Below, piece after piece: positions 7,435-15,872 of a stretch of DNA of 35,154 bases. The first letter of the stretch is position 1. The number at the start of each line of letters is the position of its first letter. Below the pieces are notes generated by a model, which had not been told where the DNA came from, ran no database searches, and saw only the letters and a list, made by a program, of their open reading frames with translations. The stretch is from CAZNHL01 sp964572965 (GTDB lineage: Bacteria; Bacteroidota; Bacteroidia; Cytophagales; UBA9547). A program made the translations under genes and the position numbers. Where the stretch lies: NCBI GenBank assembly GCA_964572965.1, contig CAZNHL010000050.1, positions 1 to 35,154 of the forward strand, in the 5' to 3' direction.

Positions 7435-10400
7435 ATGGTCCCGCAAAATTCGTTGATGTATAGAATTTTTTATGTTACCCTTTTGGCCTTGTGCTTTGTA
7501 GGGGTTAGTGCCAATTTTGCTATTTCCGGAGGGTTGGGGACTAATAACGCTAATGCATGTATTAAGCCTGATTTAGGACCTGACAGGAATCTTTGTGGGA
7601 CTTTAGGTACGCTTGAAGTTCCGAATCCGGGCGATTATACTGCTTTTGACTGGCAGCGTTATCCTGTGAATCTTTCTCCAAAACCGGCTACTACAGTAAA
7701 AATATTAACTATTACGACAGCCGGAACTTATATATTGAAAGCAACTGATATAAATGGTTGTGTGTCTTCTGATACTGTCAATATTACCAATAGCTTACCT
7801 ACCGTCAATCTTAATTTTAATGTTAAAGCATATGCCAATGCAAATTCAGGTCTTATTGAGCTGAAAGGCGATAGTACTTGTGGTAGTTTGGGGGCTTTAT
7901 TAAGACCTGATCTGGCAGATACTTCACATGCAAAATACCGCTTTAGTTGGAATACGGGAAGGACAAGAGATACAACAGCGGCCTTAAGGGTTAAAGATTC
8001 CTATAATTATCAGCTGACTGCTACTGATAAAATTTCTGGCTGTAGTAAAACACAAGGTAAGGTTTATCGGGTAGTGAATCTTCCTCAGATTTGTATCAAT
8101 GTTACCAAAGACAACGGAACTGTCAGTTTAGGTTATGATAGTTTAAAAATTGACCTGATTGCCGGACAGACTGGCGTTGCGGGAAGTAACAACGGCGTAG
8201 GTGCGTCAGCTTCTTTTGCTGAGCCTTGGGATATAGTTTATTTTAAAAATCAGCTCTTTGTTTCAGATAAGGGTAACAATAAAATAAGACGAATAAACCT
8301 TGCGAATAATAATGTGTCGGATTTTCTGGGTGACGGTTCAATCAATATCCTGAATGCACCAACAGGTTTGGCAATAGATAGAGCAGGAAACTTTTATATA
8401 GCCAATGAGGCCGGTAACTACATCACAAAATATGATAATTTAACCAGTATTGCATCTCCATTGGCAGGCACTTTAAACGGTGCAGCGGGCTATAGCGATG
8501 GCCAGGGGAATAATGCGAAGTTTAATTCGCCAAAAGAACTGTTCACTGATTCGCTGGGCTTTGTTTATGTGTCAGATTACAATAATCATAGTATCCGTAA
8601 AATTGCACCTAATGGTACTGTAACCACTGTTTCAGGAGCGGCCCCACCTTCGGCTACTTCGGGTTATGTGAATGGCGATGGTACCGCAGCCCGTTATAGT
8701 TATCCATGGGGCTTAACAATAGACAGGTCAGGCTCGATATTTATTTCGGAAGCAGGTAACAATACGATCAGAAAGTTAGATTTAACCTATAAGGCTACCA
8801 GGTTTGCAGGTTTGGGTGGATCTTCCGGTTCAAATAGCAGTATAATTGGTGTTGGAGTAAATGGAGGTTCTGCAGGGTTTAATAAACCTGCTAATTTAGG
8901 TTTGAGCAGAGGAGGGAATTTGCTGGTTTCTGATGCCGGGAACAATAATTTCAGGAAAATAGACAAGCAACCTGTTGTTACAACTTTATTAGGCATGGCA
9001 GGTACACCCGGAAGTACAGATGGCGGTAAAGTTGTTGCCAGGCTGAATACTCCGTCTGGAGTGGCAACTGATGAAAAAGGCAATTATTACATCGCAGACC
9101 GTGCTACACACACAATCAGAAAAATTTCAAGAAATAAAACAGTAATTGTTTGTCTGGCTGATACAAATAATGTTCGTATTGACGGTTATTGCTCATATCA
9201 GACAGATCCTACATCTGGTTATATATTTGCCTGGACAAAAAACGGATCTTCTGATTTTGACGGGAAAGATGCCAGTTCTTTTTCAGTAACTAAAAGAGAT
9301 GCTAATTACGCAACGCCTGATGTTTATGTGTTGACATTAAGTAAAATTGTCCGCCTTGATAATAATTTTACTAATAACTGTGTCGAAATCTCCAGGGATA
9401 CTGTTTTTGTATATTTTAAAGCTCCGCCGGCAGGGCTTACAATTACTACTTCTAAGGGTACATCAGGTGCAGTATGTAGTAATGATAGCATCACTTTATA
9501 TGCCCCTAAAAAGTACAAATATTACACATGGACAATAGGTCAGCCATTGAATTTAGGAGGTACTATTGTAGCACAAGGAACATTAAAGGATACGATTAAA
9601 GTAGGTGCGCCTGCCATTGGAAAGCAAGATCATTATTATGTTTTAGTAACAGATACTGCTGCTCCGGGATGTCAGTATCAGATTGATAAAAACATAACAC
9701 CCATTGCTGCTCCTGTTGTTGATATTAAAACAGCTGACACTTCTATTTGTGTAGGTGCTTCTGTAAAATTGACCACAGATATGGCTACCGGTTTGGGTAT
9801 TACCTATACCTGGACTCCGCAGACACATATTATTGCTGGAGGAGGAACAGCAAGTAATACTGCAACTGTAAAACCCCCGGTACAGACCCGGTACAAGGTA
9901 CTTGTAAGGAGTAGTTTCACCCAATGTGCAAATTCTGATTCTGTTTTGATAACAGTTAACCCCCAACCTTTTGTAACTGCAGGAAATGATACGGGGGTTT
10001 GTTTGGGCGGTAACGTATTGTTGAATGCCAAAGTTATCACCGAAAGCAGTGCACCTTACACATTTACATGGAGTACCATTCCTGCTGGAAGTACTTTGTC
10101 TGGCCAGAATAATGTTTTAACCGGCCCAACCTCAGGCAGGACATGGCAGGTACTTTTGACAGATGCTAAAAACTGTACTGCAAGGGATACAATGGCTTTT
10201 ACCATTAACCCTATACCTTTGGCCAATGCTTCTCTTCGTGTAACAACAATCTGTCCCCAGCAACAAGTCGAACTAGGAGTGACGGGATCCGGAGGGACAC
10301 CACAGTATCATTACTTGTGGACTCCTGATATAGCTATCAATAATGATACCTTACAAAAACCTCTTGTTTCGCCACTGACAACTACTCGTTATACTGTTAA

Positions 10401-12069
10401 AGTAACTGATAGTCAAGGTTGTTATGGTGTTGATACGACTTTAGTAAAAACTACAGGTTTTGCCATTACTGATTTCTCTCCGAAACCGACGGCAGTAATT
10501 TGTGAAGGGAAAAACTTACAATTAAACCCTTCAGCAAGAATAGTTGGGGGAGTTCAGCCTTATACAATCAACTGGGATCAGCCAGCCTTGTTAAGCAGTA
10601 CTACTATTATTAATCCGATTGCTACTCCTACCAATACTATTACTCCGACAAAATTTGTGATGACGGTTTCTGAGTCGGGCGGCTGTGTGTTAAAAGATTC
10701 TGTCACCATTACAGTTTCAACAAAACCTTCAATTACTGTGAGTGCCGATACCGGTATATGTGCCGGTGCAACTGCTGCTTTAAGTATTGCATCTGTAACA
10801 GGAGGCACAGCGCCGTATACTTATAACTGGACCGAACCGACTGACGGAGGGTTGGCTTCCACTACAGGATCATCTGTACTGGCTACACCTACAGCAGCAC
10901 AGGGCGTATTGACTTATGGTGTTACTGTAGCCGACGTTGCCGGTTGTGCAGGCAATTCAGATCAGGTTAAGGTGACGGTCAATAGGGCGCCTGATTTAGA
11001 ACTGGGCGATGATACAATTGCCTGTGATGGTGCTACGGTGAAACTGAATGCTTATAACGCCGCTAATGGTTCCGATCCTATTTCTTATAGCTGGACAGGG
11101 GGAGGAGTAGTTGGGTCTGATCCTGCTATATTAAACGTTACAACAGCGGGTACTTATAGTGTTGCAATACAGAATACACTTACACAATGTGTGAACAATG
11201 ACAGCAGAACTGTTACATTTTCAATACCTCTATCCGGCCTTACTTTGGATATGCCTGCTTCTGTTTGTAAATATGACCAGGTTGAATTTAAGGCAGCTCT
11301 GCTTGTGGGTAAAGATCCTATTCAGTACATATGGACGGTAACAGATGGGACCAGACCAATCTATAGTAAGATAACAACGTCAAATTCATTAAGAGATTCG
11401 ATTGTTTTAGCTCCTTCGTTTGATTACCCCGATTTGATAGGGGTAAAAGTTGAAGCAAAAAATCAATGTACTGTTACCCCGGTTTCTGATACTAAAGATT
11501 ATAGCTATTACTCTACTCCAAAAGCAGTTATTTCATCCGTAGCGCCTAATCCCGCTAATTTATTTTTGCCGGTAACTTTTACTCAGGCTTCGGTTTTTGA
11601 TAAAAGCCTGATATGGGATTTTAAAGACGGTTCTTCTCTGTTAGAGACATCTAATTCTGAGGTAAATCATACTTATACGGTTTCCGGCTCTTATGCAGTT
11701 GTGCTGACTGCTGTGAATAACAGTGGATGTTTGGACTCTACTTCCTTTGTTGTAGATGTAAATAATAAATTTGAACTCTTCATTCCGAACGTGTTCGCAC
11801 CTGCATCAAGTAATAATGACAATAATGCCTTAAAGGTTTTTGGTATAGGTATTTCCGGTGATGATTTTTATTTTGCAGTTTATAATCGCTGGGGACAACT
11901 TGTTTTCCAGACTGAGGATTACTCAAAAGCTGCAAATATTGGCTGGAATGGACGTATGAAGTCAGACGGGGAAGAGTTACCGGGAGGCGTTTATACTTAT
12001 GTGCTTAAGGGAAAGTTTACAGATGGGAACGGATTTAACCAAAGTAAAGCAGTAACGCTGGTTAGATAG
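7435..12069 (+). CDS. Giant secreted NHL/Ig-like repeat protein with type B T9SS sorting domain
   Basis: A 1544-residue exported protein. The N-terminal signal peptide lies around MYRIFYVTLLALCFVGVSA; ATG 7435 gives 7 extra residues and ATG 7456 is an equally good start. Residues about 243-570 hold five or so NHL-like beta-propeller repeats (pattern A-x-F/Y-x-x-P-x-G-L-x-x-D...N-x-I-R-K-I). From about 610 to 1360 come Ig/SprB-like repeats with paired cysteines and recurrent Y-x-x-x-W-T cores, then a PKD-like domain (about 1367-1442, IWDFKDGS...HTYTVSGSYAVVLT). The last 96 residues (from about 1449, FIPNVFAPAS) match the gliding-motility-associated C-terminal domain: VYNRWGQLVFQT and LPGGVYTYVLKG. 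Probable role: cell-surface adhesin or structural protein delivered by T9SS. The partner gene follows after 19 bp. Confidence 0.92.
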   Translation: MVPQNSLMYRIFYVTLLALCFVGVSANFAISGGLGTNNANACIKPDLGPDRNLCGTLGTLEVPNPGDYTAFDWQRYPVNLSPKPATTVKILTITTAGTYILKATDINGCVSSDTVNITNSLPTVNLNFNVKAYANANSGLIELKGDSTCGSLGALLRPDLADTSHAKYRFSWNTGRTRDTTAALRVKDSYNYQLTATDKISGCSKTQGKVYRVVNLPQICINVTKDNGTVSLGYDSLKIDLIAGQTGVAGSNNGVGASASFAEPWDIVYFKNQLFVSDKGNNKIRRINLANNNVSDFLGDGSINILNAPTGLAIDRAGNFYIANEAGNYITKYDNLTSIASPLAGTLNGAAGYSDGQGNNAKFNSPKELFTDSLGFVYVSDYNNHSIRKIAPNGTVTTVSGAAPPSATSGYVNGDGTAARYSYPWGLTIDRSGSIFISEAGNNTIRKLDLTYKATRFAGLGGSSGSNSSIIGVGVNGGSAGFNKPANLGLSRGGNLLVSDAGNNNFRKIDKQPVVTTLLGMAGTPGSTDGGKVVARLNTPSGVATDEKGNYYIADRATHTIRKISRNKTVIVCLADTNNVRIDGYCSYQTDPTSGYIFAWTKNGSSDFDGKDASSFSVTKRDANYATPDVYVLTLSKIVRLDNNFTNNCVEISRDTVFVYFKAPPAGLTITTSKGTSGAVCSNDSITLYAPKKYKYYTWTIGQPLNLGGTIVAQGTLKDTIKVGAPAIGKQDHYYVLVTDTAAPGCQYQIDKNITPIAAPVVDIKTADTSICVGASVKLTTDMATGLGITYTWTPQTHIIAGGGTASNTATVKPPVQTRYKVLVRSSFTQCANSDSVLITVNPQPFVTAGNDTGVCLGGNVLLNAKVITESSAPYTFTWSTIPAGSTLSGQNNVLTGPTSGRTWQVLLTDAKNCTARDTMAFTINPIPLANASLRVTTICPQQQVELGVTGSGGTPQYHYLWTPDIAINNDTLQKPLVSPLTTTRYTVKVTDSQGCYGVDTTLVKTTGFAITDFSPKPTAVICEGKNLQLNPSARIVGGVQPYTINWDQPALLSSTTIINPIATPTNTITPTKFVMTVSESGGCVLKDSVTITVSTKPSITVSADTGICAGATAALSIASVTGGTAPYTYNWTEPTDGGLASTTGSSVLATPTAAQGVLTYGVTVADVAGCAGNSDQVKVTVNRAPDLELGDDTIACDGATVKLNAYNAANGSDPISYSWTGGGVVGSDPAILNVTTAGTYSVAIQNTLTQCVNNDSRTVTFSIPLSGLTLDMPASVCKYDQVEFKAALLVGKDPIQYIWTVTDGTRPIYSKITTSNSLRDSIVLAPSFDYPDLIGVKVEAKNQCTVTPVSDTKDYSYYSTPKAVISSVAPNPANLFLPVTFTQASVFDKSLIWDFKDGSSLLETSNSEVNHTYTVSGSYAVVLTAVNNSGCLDSTSFVVDVNNKFELFIPNVFAPASSNNDNNALKVFGIGISGDDFYFAVYNRWGQLVFQTEDYSKAANIGWNGRMKSDGEELPGGVYTYVLKGKFTDGNGFNQSKAVTLVR

Positions 12070-12088
12070 TGTTTGTTAAAATTATTGA

Positions 12089-13153
12089 ATGATTGAATTA
12101 TTGAGATATTATTTACTGAAAATCAGAGTATTTATTGTGATTTTTTTCCTTGGCGCTTTTGTTACAGCAGAAGCACAGGATCCTCAATTTTCTCAATTCT
12201 ACGTTGCTTCAATGTACCTGAATCCTGCGATGGCTGGCCAGGATGGTGATATGTACCTGAGTACAAACTACAGAAGTCAGTGGAGCAGTATTTCAGCACC
12301 TTATACTACTACTCAGGTAACCGGTTCATTGCCTTTTGTAAGTAAAACAATCATTGATAGAAATTATGGTGGTATAGCAGCTTCATTTTATAATGATCAG
12401 GCTGGAAATGCGGTATTAAAAACTACTGGTTTTAGCGTAAGCGGAGCTTATAATCTGCCTTTGGACGTGCGTCGTGCACATGTTATTTCTTTTGGTCTTC
12501 AGGCTGGGATGGTGCAGAAGTCGGTAGACCTTGGAAGTGCGCAATGGGGAAGTCAGTATATACCCGGAAGCGGTTATGACCCTAATGCTCCGGCAGATGC
12601 GAGCAGTATTTCAAGCAATAGATTATTCCCTACAATCAATGCCGGACTAATCTGGTATTTTGGGAACAGGGAATTTGAATACTCTAAAATAAGGTCTTAT
12701 TTAGGAGCTTCAGTTTACAATATCAATAGCCCTAATGAGTCGTTTGTGTCATCAACAGTCAGTAAACTGCCTCGCCTGTACAGGGTTCATGGTGGTATTG
12801 ATTTCCATACTACCTCAAAACTAAATATTTCTCCTAATTTACTTTTTGCTTATCAGGCCGGACAAGCCCAGCTAAATGCCGGTCTTTATGCTTCCTATCT
12901 TTTAGTTGATAAAGCTGCCGGCCCTTTTGCCCATGCCCGCTTTATATTGGGTGGCTGGTACCGGCTTGGTGATGCTGCCATTGCTTCCGTAGGTTTTTCT
13001 GCAAAATGGTATCAGGTAGGCTTTAGTTATGACTTTAATGCCTCAAAATTGAGAAGCTATAATACTACAAAGCCTAGCGCTATTGAACTTTCATTGGTGT
13101 TGCGTAAACCAAGCAACATCAGTTTAAAGCGTTATTCTACTCCCCGTATTTAG
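12089..13153 (+). CDS. PorP/SprF family type IX secretion outer-membrane protein
   Basis: A 354-residue protein with a signal peptide ending FVTAEAQ, followed by the family hallmark DPQFSQFYVASMYLNPAMAG and NYRSQWSSI. The rest alternates as beta-barrel strands (ASFYNDQAGNAVLKTTGFSVSGAYNL, FGLQAGMVQK, NAGLIWYFG). Family knowledge: PorP/SprF proteins sit in the outer membrane and support secretion or surface attachment of type B CTD substrates encoded next to them. This one lies 19 bp after such a substrate, so the pair is almost certainly one operon and one functional unit. The start codon lies in a low-complexity ATTGAATGATTGAATTATTG stretch. The stop overlaps the stop of the convergent PLP enzyme by 4 bp, leaving no room for a terminator. 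Confidence 0.92.
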   Translation: MIELLRYYLLKIRVFIVIFFLGAFVTAEAQDPQFSQFYVASMYLNPAMAGQDGDMYLSTNYRSQWSSISAPYTTTQVTGSLPFVSKTIIDRNYGGIAASFYNDQAGNAVLKTTGFSVSGAYNLPLDVRRAHVISFGLQAGMVQKSVDLGSAQWGSQYIPGSGYDPNAPADASSISSNRLFPTINAGLIWYFGNREFEYSKIRSYLGASVYNINSPNESFVSSTVSKLPRLYRVHGGIDFHTTSKLNISPNLLFAYQAGQAQLNAGLYASYLLVDKAAGPFAHARFILGGWYRLGDAAIASVGFSAKWYQVGFSYDFNASKLRSYNTTKPSAIELSLVLRKPSNISLKRYSTPRI

Positions 13154-14130
13154 TCGAGAAAGCCCTGTTCTTTCATCCAGTCGTCATTATAGATCTTATT
13201 TAGGTAACGGGTGCCATGGTCAGGAAGGATAATAACCATCATATCTTCACTTTTTAAGGACTCTTTGGCATATTCAAGGGCTCCGTAAACAGCAGCTCCA
13301 CAAGAAAAACCAATAAAGAGACCTTCTTCGCGAGCCAGCCTTCTCGCCATCAAGGCCGCATTCTTATCAGTTACCTTTGTGATTTTATCGATCAGGTTAA
13401 AATCTATATTCTGAGGCAGGAAATCCTCACCAATACCTTCTGTTAAATAAGGGTAGATTTCATGCTCATCAAGAATACCTGTTTCTTTGTATTTTTTAAG
13501 GATTGAACCGTAAGTATCAATCCCGATCGTGACCAATTCACTTTTTTGTTCTTTTAAGAATTTTGAAGTTCCGCATATTGTACCACCTGTTCCTACACCA
13601 GCGGCATAATGGGTGATGCGTCCTTCTGTCTGTTGCCATATTTCAGGTCCTGTAGTTAAGTAATGAGCCAGTGTGTTAGAGAGGTTGTCGTACTGGTTAG
13701 GAAAATAAGAGTTAGGGATTTCTTGTGCCAGCCTGGCGGCAGTAGAAGTATAAGAACGTGGATCATCGGCAGGGACATTGGTCGGGCATACTACTACCTG
13801 GGCCCCCATTGCTTTTAAAACATTTACTTTTTCCTGGGATTGCTTATCGTTAAGGGTAAAAACAATTTTATAGCCTCTGGAAATAGCTATCAATGCAAGC
13901 CCCATACCTGTATTACCAGAAGTAGCTTCGATGATTGTTCCGCCGGGTTTTAATTTGCCTGATTTCTCTGCATCATCTATCATTTGCCTTGCAATCCTGT
14001 CTTTTGTTGAATTGCCAGGGTTCATGTATTCTACTTTTACCACAATAGTGCCTTTAATGCCTTGAGTGACATTGTTTAGCTTTACCAGAGGTGTGTTTCC
14101 AATGGCCTCTACAATTGAATTGAGATACAT
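13150..14130 (-). CDS. PLP-dependent cysteine synthase / cystathionine beta-synthase-like enzyme
   Basis: A fold-type II PLP enzyme, 326 residues. PLP-binding lysine K43 lies in NPGNSTKDRIARQMI. Also present are the substrate loop EATSGNTGMGLAL and the phosphate-binding loop GVGTGGTICGTSKFL. Several stretches, TEGIGEDFLP, IDKITKV, VVILPDHGTRYLNKIYNDDWMKEQGFL, resemble the catalytic core of cystathionine beta-synthase more than CysK. It lacks the heme-binding N-terminus and the C-terminal CBS pair. It may therefore make cystathionine from serine and homocysteine, or act as a CysM-like cysteine synthase; sequence alone does not settle this. It is monocistronic, divergent from the BamA-like gene. 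Confidence 0.9.
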   Translation of the reverse strand: MYLNSIVEAIGNTPLVKLNNVTQGIKGTIVVKVEYMNPGNSTKDRIARQMIDDAEKSGKLKPGGTIIEATSGNTGMGLALIAISRGYKIVFTLNDKQSQEKVNVLKAMGAQVVVCPTNVPADDPRSYTSTAARLAQEIPNSYFPNQYDNLSNTLAHYLTTGPEIWQQTEGRITHYAAGVGTGGTICGTSKFLKEQKSELVTIGIDTYGSILKKYKETGILDEHEIYPYLTEGIGEDFLPQNIDFNLIDKITKVTDKNAALMARRLAREEGLFIGFSCGAAVYGALEYAKESLKSEDMMVIILPDHGTRYLNKIYNDDWMKEQGFLD

Positions 14131-14235
14131 AGGCGTAGTTTTGATTAATAAACGTAAAATGGACTTTTTAGATGATTAAAATCTGAAAAATGAAATATAC
14201 AGGGTGTTGATAAATTGTAAAAAATCAATCGGTAT

Positions 14236-14248
14236 GTAAACCGTTTAC
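14236..14248. promoter_or_regulatory. GTAAAC-C-GTTTAC palindrome (possible operator)
   Basis: A perfect 6+1+6 dyad in the 207-bp spacer between the divergent PLP enzyme and BamA-like genes. The half-sites resemble those bound by LacI-family regulators, but the extra central base and the lack of a regulator gene nearby make this tentative. A second short dyad, TATACTGTATA, lies at 14259-14269. Confidence 0.3.
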
Positions 14249-14295
14249 CTAAAGAAATTATACTGTATATACGCAATAAATTCCATAAATGGCGG

Positions 14296-14325
14296 TTGAA
14301 GATATTCTTAGTTGATATAATTTTG
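14296..14325 (+). promoter_or_regulatory. Bacteroidota-type promoter of the BamA-like gene
   Basis: TTG (14296-14298), 19 nt, then TAATTTTG (14318-14325), a full consensus match. The expected transcription start near 14331 is only about 7 nt before the ATG at 14338, which predicts an almost leaderless mRNA. Confidence 0.7.
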
Positions 14326-14337
14326 TAATTTTCCTGT

Positions 14338-15765
14338 ATGTATCGTTTCCTGTTTATCTTATTGCTGACCCCATTTGCTCTTTTTGCGCAGTCAGGAGTC
14401 TATAAGGTCGATACGAATGTGGTCATCCATACTGATACAAGCCGGCTTATTGTTGTTGCTTCTATACAGCTCGAAGGTAATAAAATTACCAAACCTCAGA
14501 TTATTACAAGGGAGTTGAGTTTTCGTGTAGGTGATACTTTATCGACGCTGAATTTTGATGCCTTTTTACATACAGAACGAAACCGTATATTCAATACGGG
14601 CTTATTTATCTCTGTACGTTTATTGTTTGATATTGATAGTCTTGGACAGGGGCATTTAAAAATATTGATGAAAGAGAGATGGTTCTGGTTTCCTATTCCT
14701 ATTCTTGAACTGGCCGACAGGAGTTTTAATGAATGGTGGTATAACCAGAATCACGATTTGAGACGGATTAACTATGGTGTAAGATTCCGTCATGCAAATA
14801 TGCGGGGACGTAATGAAGAATTGAAGGTAATTGTTCAGGGAGGGTTTACGCAGAAGTATGAAATACTCTATTCAATTCCTTATTTAACAAAGTCGCAAAA
14901 GCTGGGCTTAACAATAGGCGCTAACTTTTTAGAGAATAAACAGATTGCTTATCGAAGCCTGAATAATAAACAGGATTTTTTGAAAATTGAAGATCCATTG
15001 CTCAAACGTTATAGCGTTGTCGCCGGCTTAAGTTATAGAAAGTCCTATTATAGTTTTCATAATTTTGATGCCCGGTATACCGTTCAGCAAGTCAACGACA
15101 CAATTCAAAAACTAAATCCACAGTACCTGAATACCGGGAATAATTTTCAACAATATACTACTCTGCGTTATACATTCAGTCGTGACCGCAGGGATATTCA
15201 GGCTTATGCGCTACACGGTTACCTGTTTAATTTTGAAACACAAAAGGTTGGTGTTTTACCTTCCGATAATGTCAATCTGTGGGTCAGTTATGCCGGGCTT
15301 TCAAAGTATTTTGATTTAGGTAGAAAATTCTATTTAGCAGCGAAAGTGAAGGGCAAGTTTTCAATCCAGGAGCAACAGCCATACAATATGGCTCGTGCTT
15401 TCGGTTTTGGAAATGACTTTGTAAGAGGTTATGATCTTAATGTTGTTGAAGGACCTACTTTTGGATTATTTAAATCAACATTAAGAAGACAATTGTTTCA
15501 GGTTAAAAGCAGAATGAATTTTATACCGATTGAGCAGTTCAGAGAAGTGCCGATTGCCGCTTATCTTAATGCTTATTTTGATGCCGGATATGTAATAAAT
15601 GACTTCCCGACTTTAACAAACGAAAGACTGATGAATCGCTGGTTGCCTGGCGGTGGCATTGGTTTGGACGTGGTTACTTTCTATGATCTTGTCATAAGGA
15701 TGGAGTATTCTTACAATATAGACGGCAAAGCGAACTTTTTCTTTTATTTCACCAGCGATATTTAA
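14338..15765 (+). CDS. BamA/TamA-like outer-membrane protein with one POTRA domain
   Basis: A 475-residue protein. The signal peptide is MYRFLFILLLTPFALFAQ. Residues about 40-115 form one POTRA domain (VASIQLEGNKITKPQIITREL, then ERNRIFNTGLFISVRL). The remainder is a beta-barrel of the Omp85 superfamily: repeated amphipathic strands, the loop-6 motif GNDFVRGYDL (about residues 359-368, the conserved VRGY), and a C-terminal strand ending in aromatic residues, FFFYFTSDI. The full BamA of Bacteroidota has more POTRA domains and about 850 residues, so this is a paralogue of the shorter TamA/ShlB-like kind. Likely role: insertion or translocation of outer-membrane or surface proteins; the substrate is unknown. 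It stands alone, with its own promoter. Confidence 0.87.
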   Translation: MYRFLFILLLTPFALFAQSGVYKVDTNVVIHTDTSRLIVVASIQLEGNKITKPQIITRELSFRVGDTLSTLNFDAFLHTERNRIFNTGLFISVRLLFDIDSLGQGHLKILMKERWFWFPIPILELADRSFNEWWYNQNHDLRRINYGVRFRHANMRGRNEELKVIVQGGFTQKYEILYSIPYLTKSQKLGLTIGANFLENKQIAYRSLNNKQDFLKIEDPLLKRYSVVAGLSYRKSYYSFHNFDARYTVQQVNDTIQKLNPQYLNTGNNFQQYTTLRYTFSRDRRDIQAYALHGYLFNFETQKVGVLPSDNVNLWVSYAGLSKYFDLGRKFYLAAKVKGKFSIQEQQPYNMARAFGFGNDFVRGYDLNVVEGPTFGLFKSTLRRQLFQVKSRMNFIPIEQFREVPIAAYLNAYFDAGYVINDFPTLTNERLMNRWLPGGGIGLDVVTFYDLVIRMEYSYNIDGKANFFFYFTSDI

Positions 15766-15872
15766 AAGTCTATAAGTTTTGAAGAGAATTTTTTAATTTG
15801 TAATATATTTAGTATTTTTTGTAACATTTTTAGATTGTTTGTTCGTTTAAGTAGGAATAAAGCTCGCCGCTT

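Noticed and set aside
10578..10808. Minus-strand frames inside the giant secreted protein gene (for example 10578-10808, 9643-10040, 8787-9083)
   Set aside because: They are opposite-strand shadows of a repeat-rich gene; the plus-strand frame runs without break and has clear domains.
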